From Sulfurimonas sp. (GTDB lineage: Bacteria; Campylobacterota; Campylobacteria; Campylobacterales; Sulfurimonadaceae): a stretch of 50,332 nt of DNA. The notes beneath the pieces were generated by a model. It did no database searches and was not told where the DNA came from. It worked only from the letters and a program-made list of their open reading frames with translations. The DNA is taken from assembly GCA_013791885.1 (NCBI GenBank), contig VMSZ01000070.1:1-50332 (forward strand). The letters are read 5' to 3'. Position 1 is the stretch's first letter. Each line of letters begins with the position of its first letter. This document shows positions 45,961-50,332 of this stretch, piece by piece. Both the position numbers and the translations under genes were made by a program.

Positions 45961-46902
45961 ATGAAGAGAGCTATTTTACTTATGAATATGGGCGGGCCCA
46001 ATAATCTTGATGAGGTTGAAGTTTTTTTGACCAATATGTTTAATGACAAACGCATCATCGGTGCGCCTAAACCGATTCGCTCCATGATTGCAAAACTCAT
46101 CACTTGGAGACGCAAAGATGAAGCGAAGGCCAACTATGCGCATTTGGGCGGTAAATCTCCTTTAGTCGGCTACACACAGGAGCTTATAAACAATCTCGAA
46201 TCAAGTATCAAAGACGCTTCTATCCATATGGTTATGCGCTACACGCCTCCCTTTGCGAGCGATGTTTTAGACAAGCTTAGAGATGTGGATGAGTTCTACG
46301 CCATTCCTCTTTATCCGCATTACTCCTCGACAACAACGCTCTCAAGTTATGATGATTTGTATGAGACTTTTGACAAATTGCGCATCAAAGCCAGAGTCAA
46401 AAGTGTGGACGATTACTATAATGACCGCTATTACATCAACTCCATTGTTGAGCGCATCAAAGAGAGTTTAAACGGCGAAGACCCAGCGGAATTTGAGTTG
46501 ATTTTTTCCGCTCATGGACTTCCTAAAAAGATTATAGAAAAAGGGGACTCTTACCAAAAACACATTCGCCGAAATGTTTACCATGCAAGAAAAGCCCTCA
46601 TGCTTGCGGGAGTAGATTTTCATAAAACACATCTGGCATATCAGTCGCGTTTGGGACCATTGGAGTGGATTAGACCTTATTTAGATGACAAACTCAAATC
46701 TCTCAGCAAGAAAAAGGTTATAATCTTTCCTATTGCGTTTACGGTGGATAACTCTGAAACGGAGTTTGAGCTTGAGATAGAATACAGAGAAAAAGCAGAG
46801 GAGATGGGGTTTGATGAGTACAGAGTTGCCAAAGCGCCAAATAACCATCCTGAGTTTATAAAGTGTCTGACAAACATGTATGAAAATATGAAAGTATCGT
46901 GA
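45961..46902 (+). CDS. hemH: Ferrochelatase
   Basis: ATG 45961 follows GAGGT (45951-45955). The 313-residue protein has the family opening LLMNMGGPNNLDEVEVFL, the active-site His in FSAHGLPKKI, and the conserved acidic pair in FTVDNSETEFELEIEYRE. It inserts iron into protoporphyrin (or a related porphyrin), the last step of haem synthesis. The protein lacks membrane segments. The next gene begins 7 bases after the stop. Confidence 0.93.
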   Translation: MKRAILLMNMGGPNNLDEVEVFLTNMFNDKRIIGAPKPIRSMIAKLITWRRKDEAKANYAHLGGKSPLVGYTQELINNLESSIKDASIHMVMRYTPPFASDVLDKLRDVDEFYAIPLYPHYSSTTTLSSYDDLYETFDKLRIKARVKSVDDYYNDRYYINSIVERIKESLNGEDPAEFELIFSAHGLPKKIIEKGDSYQKHIRRNVYHARKALMLAGVDFHKTHLAYQSRLGPLEWIRPYLDDKLKSLSKKKVIIFPIAFTVDNSETEFELEIEYREKAEEMGFDEYRVAKAPNNHPEFIKCLTNMYENMKVS

Positions 46903-46909
46903 GAAGAGC

Positions 46910-48331
46910 ATGAAAGATTTTGCAGTGGTTGGCTCGGGCGTTGGCGGAAGTTCCATAGCTGCTTTGCTGAGTGCCAAAGGCTTTGATGTCGCTTTGTTTG
47001 AAAAAGAGCCGTATTTGGGCGGATGCAGCTCCTCTTTTTCTCACAAAGGCTACACATATAACACAGGTGCAACTACTTTGGCGGGCTATGAAGAGGGCTA
47101 CATTGTCAAAGAGATTTTTGACGCTATCGGTTTTGTGCCTGAGCTAATACAAACAGATCCTTCCATCGTTATCATTCAAGGTGCAAAAACCACTCCGCGT
47201 TATAAGGATTTTGAGCGCTTTTTTGAGAGTGTGCAAACAAATTACCCTCATGCAAAAAACAGAGAATTTTGGGAACTTGTGTATGACTTGAACAAAGAGT
47301 TTTACAAACAAAGCGGACATTACTACGCAAACGCAGGAGTCTTTTCAAAACTCAAGTCACTCATGAGCTTTTTGCCGCTTTTTTTGAAGTTTCAAAAGTA
47401 TCTCAGAGTGGATGCGCAGAGTTTTATAGAAGATTTTTTTGGCGGGATAAACGCAGAGTATATGCAATTTTTGGAGTCTCAGGTTCTTATCGTCGCGCAG
47501 GCTCCGCTCAAAGAGATTAATTTTTTTACCGCCGCACTCGCACTTGGCTACACTTTTAATGACAACCATTATGTTAAAGGCGGTTTTTCTCTTCTTTTTG
47601 AGACACTGACACAAAATGTACAAGAAGTCCATAAAAAAAGCGAAATACTTCAAATAGTCAAACGCAGCGACTGTTTTGAGCTGCACACGGCTAAAAAAAT
47701 TTATGAGGCTAAAAATGTGATACTTAACTCCACTGTTTATGAGAGTGCAAGACTTTTTACCGATGCAAACATCAAAAATTATTACAAAAAGTATGAAAAA
47801 CTAAACAACCACCAAAGTTCTTTTATGCTTTACATGAGCATTAAAAGCAGTAAAGAGTTTCATCACCATTACCAGATAATAGGCGATGAGGTAATTAAAA
47901 ACACGCTCTCAAAAGCGCTTTTTGTCTCTTTTTCGGATGCTCATGATGAAAAAATTGCTCCAAAGGGCATATATAGCATCACCGCTTCCATCCACACTGA
48001 CAGTAGATTTTGGGTAGATGAAGCCAACTATAAAGCGCAAAAAAAAGAGCTAGAGGGTATACTGCGTAAAACAATTTTAGAAACTTTAAAAATAGACGAA
48101 GCAGAAGTTTTAGAGTGCTTTAGTGCTACTTCTAAAACATTCGCCCACTACATCAACAGAAGCCAACTCGGAGGAAACGCAATTACCATGAAAAACTTTC
48201 TTCCATTTTTACCGGGAAATGACACTCCGATTAAAAACTTATATAACGTCGGAGACACGGTTTACGCGGCGCAGGGCTGGCCGGGAGTAATGCTTGGTGT
48301 AAAAAATTTACAAAGGTTGCTTGGTGTATAA
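46910..48331 (+). CDS. CrtI/CrtISO-like FAD-dependent oxidoreductase
   Basis: The 473-residue protein begins with a Rossmann FAD motif (VGSGVGGSSIAALLSAKG) and FEKEPYLGGCSSSF, as in phytoene desaturases and carotenoid isomerases. It ends with the family's FAD segment (NLYNVGDTVYAAQGWPGVML). AGAGCA lies before the ATG. Carotenoid genes are not adjacent, so the substrate is uncertain. Its last 11 bases overlap the histidine kinase frame, which starts at 48324 or 48321. Confidence 0.82.
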   Translation: MKDFAVVGSGVGGSSIAALLSAKGFDVALFEKEPYLGGCSSSFSHKGYTYNTGATTLAGYEEGYIVKEIFDAIGFVPELIQTDPSIVIIQGAKTTPRYKDFERFFESVQTNYPHAKNREFWELVYDLNKEFYKQSGHYYANAGVFSKLKSLMSFLPLFLKFQKYLRVDAQSFIEDFFGGINAEYMQFLESQVLIVAQAPLKEINFFTAALALGYTFNDNHYVKGGFSLLFETLTQNVQEVHKKSEILQIVKRSDCFELHTAKKIYEAKNVILNSTVYESARLFTDANIKNYYKKYEKLNNHQSSFMLYMSIKSSKEFHHHYQIIGDEVIKNTLSKALFVSFSDAHDEKIAPKGIYSITASIHTDSRFWVDEANYKAQKKELEGILRKTILETLKIDEAEVLECFSATSKTFAHYINRSQLGGNAITMKNFLPFLPGNDTPIKNLYNVGDTVYAAQGWPGVMLGVKNLQRLLGV

Positions 48332-49334
48332 CATTGCCCTTCATATAAAATCAAGAGATTGGCTTTACATTCTCATCATCGGCGTCTTTTTTGGCATGTT
48401 TCTCTCCTCTTTAGGTTACATTCTTTTAGAAAAACCTTGGCTTGATGGGGCTTTTTTTGGGGTGCTTTTGGGTTTTAGCATTACACTTTTTTCTCTCGTC
48501 TTTATCTCCTACATGAACAAAAATATTTTGCCAAAACTCGCAGAAGTTTACTGGCTGCCGCTCTCTATACTCTTTTCGTTTTTGTCGGGATTTTTGGGCA
48601 CGCTTGTGGGAACTTTTTTGGCGAAGCTACTCTCTTTAGAACTTATTCCTGCGTTTGAGGAACAAATTGTTGTGATTTCTCTCTCCATCGGTGTTTTGAC
48701 CTACATCGTCGGGGCTCTGCTTTACAGATTTGTAAAGATGCGCAACCAAAAAGACGCCATAGACCATGAGTATGTGCAAAGCCGTTTGCGCTCCCTTGAA
48801 ACGCAGCTCAATCCGCACTTTTTGTTTAATGCGCTCAACTCCATAGCCGAACTCATTCATCATGACAAAGACAAGGCAGAGATGGCTGTTTTAAAGGTTT
48901 CTGCGTTTTTGAGAAACTCTATGAACGAAAAAGCGCTGCTGTGTTTAGAAGATGAGATTCGCAATGTAAAAGATTATGTAGAGCTTGAAAACATCCGATT
49001 TTCGGGCAAAATAAAACTCCACATCCAAGGAAAACCAAAAAATTGGAGTATTCCAAAGTTTTCCATTCAGCTGCTTGTGGAAAACGCAATTAAACACGGC
49101 TATAATCCCGCAAAAGAGCAGTTAAACATCTGGCTCTCTTTTGATGATGCAAAAAAAATAATCATACTTAAAAATGATGGAAACGCAATGAAGTCGCAAA
49201 AGTTTGGAGTAGGGCTCTCAAACCTTAACCAACGAGTGGAGCTTTTGTGCCATGGAAAAATCGAGATTAGAGACACGCTAGAACCCACTTTTTATATCTA
49301 TGTAGGAGATTGTAATGAAAATATTAATTGTTGA
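48324..49334 (+). CDS. LytS/YehU-family membrane sensor histidine kinase
   Basis: I choose GTG 48324, with AAAGG at 48312-48316; TTG 48321 is also possible. The 336-residue protein has about four membrane segments in its first 140 residues, then a His_kinase (PF06580-type) domain: LNPHFLFNALNSIAELIHHD holds the phospho-acceptor His, LLVENAIKHGYNP is the N box, and GVGLSNLNQRVELL is the G box. It overlaps the response regulator gene by 20 bases, so the two form one two-component system. There is no separate ligand domain. Confidence 0.9.
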   Translation: MYNIALHIKSRDWLYILIIGVFFGMFLSSLGYILLEKPWLDGAFFGVLLGFSITLFSLVFISYMNKNILPKLAEVYWLPLSILFSFLSGFLGTLVGTFLAKLLSLELIPAFEEQIVVISLSIGVLTYIVGALLYRFVKMRNQKDAIDHEYVQSRLRSLETQLNPHFLFNALNSIAELIHHDKDKAEMAVLKVSAFLRNSMNEKALLCLEDEIRNVKDYVELENIRFSGKIKLHIQGKPKNWSIPKFSIQLLVENAIKHGYNPAKEQLNIWLSFDDAKKIIILKNDGNAMKSQKFGVGLSNLNQRVELLCHGKIEIRDTLEPTFYIYVGDCNENINC

Positions 49335-50010
49335 TGATGAAGAGTTGGCACGGGCTAGACTCTCAAGAATGTTAAACACGCTCGAACTTGGCTTAATAGA
49401 CGAGGCTACAAACGCAAATGAAGCCATAGAAGCTGTAAAAGCGGACAAATATGACCTTGTTTTTTTGGACATCAATATGCCTCAGGTAAGCGGTTTGGAA
49501 CTGGGCTATGAACTAAAATATTTGGATTCTGATGTGGCTATTATTTTTCAAACGGCGTATGAAGAACATGCGCTCAAAGCTTTTGATATCGGCGCGGTTG
49601 CTTATCTTGTGAAACCTTACTCGTTAGAGCAGGTTAAAATGGCCGTAGAACGTGTGAAAACGGCAAAAGTCAAAGATGAAGATTTACGCATACTCTCCAA
49701 AAGCGGAGATAATTATCTGCTGCTAAAACCTCAGGAAATTCACTACGTAAAAGCCGACCTTTCAGAGGTAATGCTCAGAACTGCCAAAGGTTTTTCTTAC
49801 TACGCACAGAAAATCTCCGACTTGCAAACAAAACTCGAAGCCCACAATTTTGTTCGCATTCACCGCTCTTACCTCATAAACATAGACGAGATAAAAGAGA
49901 TAGAAACCATAGAAAGCGAACTATGGAATCGCTTCACCAAACAATATAACGTTTCATTAAAAAGACAGACAGATCAACAGAAAGAAACTAGTGATTATGA
50001 CAAAGATTAA
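49315..50010 (+). CDS. LytTR-type response regulator, C-terminus altered
   Basis: The 231-residue protein has a receiver (about 1-120) with the acidic pair at Asp7/Asp8, phospho-acceptor Asp52 in FLDINMP, and Lys in YLVKPYS. A LytTR DNA-binding domain (about 135-231) follows, with EIHYVKADLSEVML and VRIHRSYLINIDEI. The usual LytTR end, a strand pair with a basic Ser-Arg/Ser-Lys tail, is not recognisable after about residue 200; instead the end reads RQTDQQKETSDYDKD. This is where a foreign hsdR begins, so the last part may have been replaced by an insertion or assembly join. Confidence 0.85.
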   Translation: MKILIVDDEELARARLSRMLNTLELGLIDEATNANEAIEAVKADKYDLVFLDINMPQVSGLELGYELKYLDSDVAIIFQTAYEEHALKAFDIGAVAYLVKPYSLEQVKMAVERVKTAKVKDEDLRILSKSGDNYLLLKPQEIHYVKADLSEVMLRTAKGFSYYAQKISDLQTKLEAHNFVRIHRSYLINIDEIKEIETIESELWNRFTKQYNVSLKRQTDQQKETSDYDKD

Positions 50011-50332
50011 CGAAAACACGTTAGCGGAACAGCCGGTGATTGAGTGGTTAAGGGAATTGGGCTATGAAACCCTGTTCAGCCCGGATTTGGCGCCGGGCGG
50101 AGCGTTCATGGAAAGAAACGATTACCGTGGAGTGGTTTTATCAGCCAGGTTTAGGCGATCTTTAAAGAGAATTAATCCTAATATTCCCGATGAGGCCTTG
50201 GATCAGGTGGCTAAAAAGATAATTAAATACGAACATGAGGATATTGAATTAGGCAATAAAGAAATGTATGAAATGTTGACCAGGGGAATAGTCGTAGACG
50301 TCAAAGACGAGCACAGTGACGTTAGAGGGAAA
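49997..50332 (+). CDS. hsdR: Type I restriction enzyme R subunit, N-terminal part (runs off the window)
   Basis: An open frame from ATG 49997 runs 112 codons to the end of the window without a stop. It encodes MTKINENTLAEQPVIEWLRE, then LGYETLFSPDLAPGG and RNDYRGVVLSARFRRSLKRI, and IVVDVKDEHSDVRGK. This is the start of HsdR subunits, before the PD-(D/E)xK nuclease core. Only the N-terminal tenth is present. It overlaps the response regulator's 3' end by 14 bases. The start of the reading frame is richer in G+C (about 58% in 50041-50100) and uses AGG for Arg four times, unlike the preceding genes. The hsdS/hsdM partners are not on the left side. Confidence 0.8.
   Translation, partial: MTKINENTLAEQPVIEWLRELGYETLFSPDLAPGGAFMERNDYRGVVLSARFRRSLKRINPNIPDEALDQVAKKIIKYEHEDIELGNKEMYEMLTRGIVVDVKDEHSDVRGK

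Noticed and set aside
1-50332. CRISPR arrays, tRNA, rRNA or complete insertion sequences
   Set aside because: I found no regularly spaced repeats, no cloverleaf-like stretch in the intergenic gaps, and no transposase reading frame.

Overview
The window is AT-rich, gene-dense bacterial DNA from a free-living Campylobacterota (Epsilonproteobacteria) chromosome, most like Sulfurimonas or a close relative. This rests on protein character: an XerH-like single recombinase, a CheV protein, an oadG-oadA-oadB set, a NosL-like/DsbD-like pair, many c-di-GMP and PAS proteins, and frequent GTG/TTG starts. I saw no rRNA, tRNA, CRISPR array or complete insertion sequence.

Layout. 1-3.4 kb: the three-gene sodium-pumping decarboxylase set oadGAB, closed by a strong hairpin. 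3.4-4.4 kb: cheV on the minus strand. 4.5-11.2 kb: a tight plus-strand run with overlapping genes (membrane-fusion protein, cytoplasmic molybdoenzyme, ArgD-type aminotransferase, TolC-like protein, MidA/NDUFAF7-type methyltransferase, RMND1/DUF155 protein). 11.1-16.5 kb: a minus-strand operon gatC, ArsC/Spx-like gene, pilT and a giant CBS/PAS/GGDEF/EAL protein. 16.7-26.2 kb: plus-strand genes, namely a YfgM/BamB-like pair, xerH, a cytochrome c'-like protein, an HD protein, the NosL-like and DsbD-like copper-type pair, an HDOD protein, polA and an MFS transporter. 26.2-34.2 kb: mixed strands, with a MATE exporter, aldo/keto reductase, two c-di-GMP/GGDEF proteins, a thiE-like gene and a YhiN-type flavoprotein. 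34.3-36.4 kb: a Crp/Fnr-type regulator followed by an outer-membrane protein whose promoter carries a possible binding site. 36.36-36.71 kb: the only long non-coding stretch, holding a terminator and a two-hairpin REP-like element. 36.7-49.9 kb: a THI5/NMT1-like protein, SRPBCC protein, glutathione peroxidase, a PAS/GGDEF/EAL gene broken by an in-frame TAG, a phasin-like protein with a UbiB/ABC1 kinase, an ankyrin remnant, a flavin amine oxidase, flavin reductase, trpB, hemH, a CrtI-like oxidoreductase and a LytS/LytTR two-component pair. 50 kb to the end: the start of a type I restriction subunit (hsdR) that runs off the window and differs in base and codon use, suggesting an island edge or an assembly join.

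The most striking large-scale signal is not a gene. The short word AAACGCA (often AAACGCAG or AAACGCAA) occurs on both strands far more often than base composition predicts: about 65 by hand count against roughly 6 expected. It lies in genes and intergenic gaps alike and has no obvious strand polarity. That is the pattern of a DNA-uptake-type signal more than of a gene-regulatory site. Other points worth checking are the REP-like element, the in-frame stop in a c-di-GMP gene, the ankyrin remnant, the hsdR junction, and the cytoplasmic THI5-like protein with no transporter partners.
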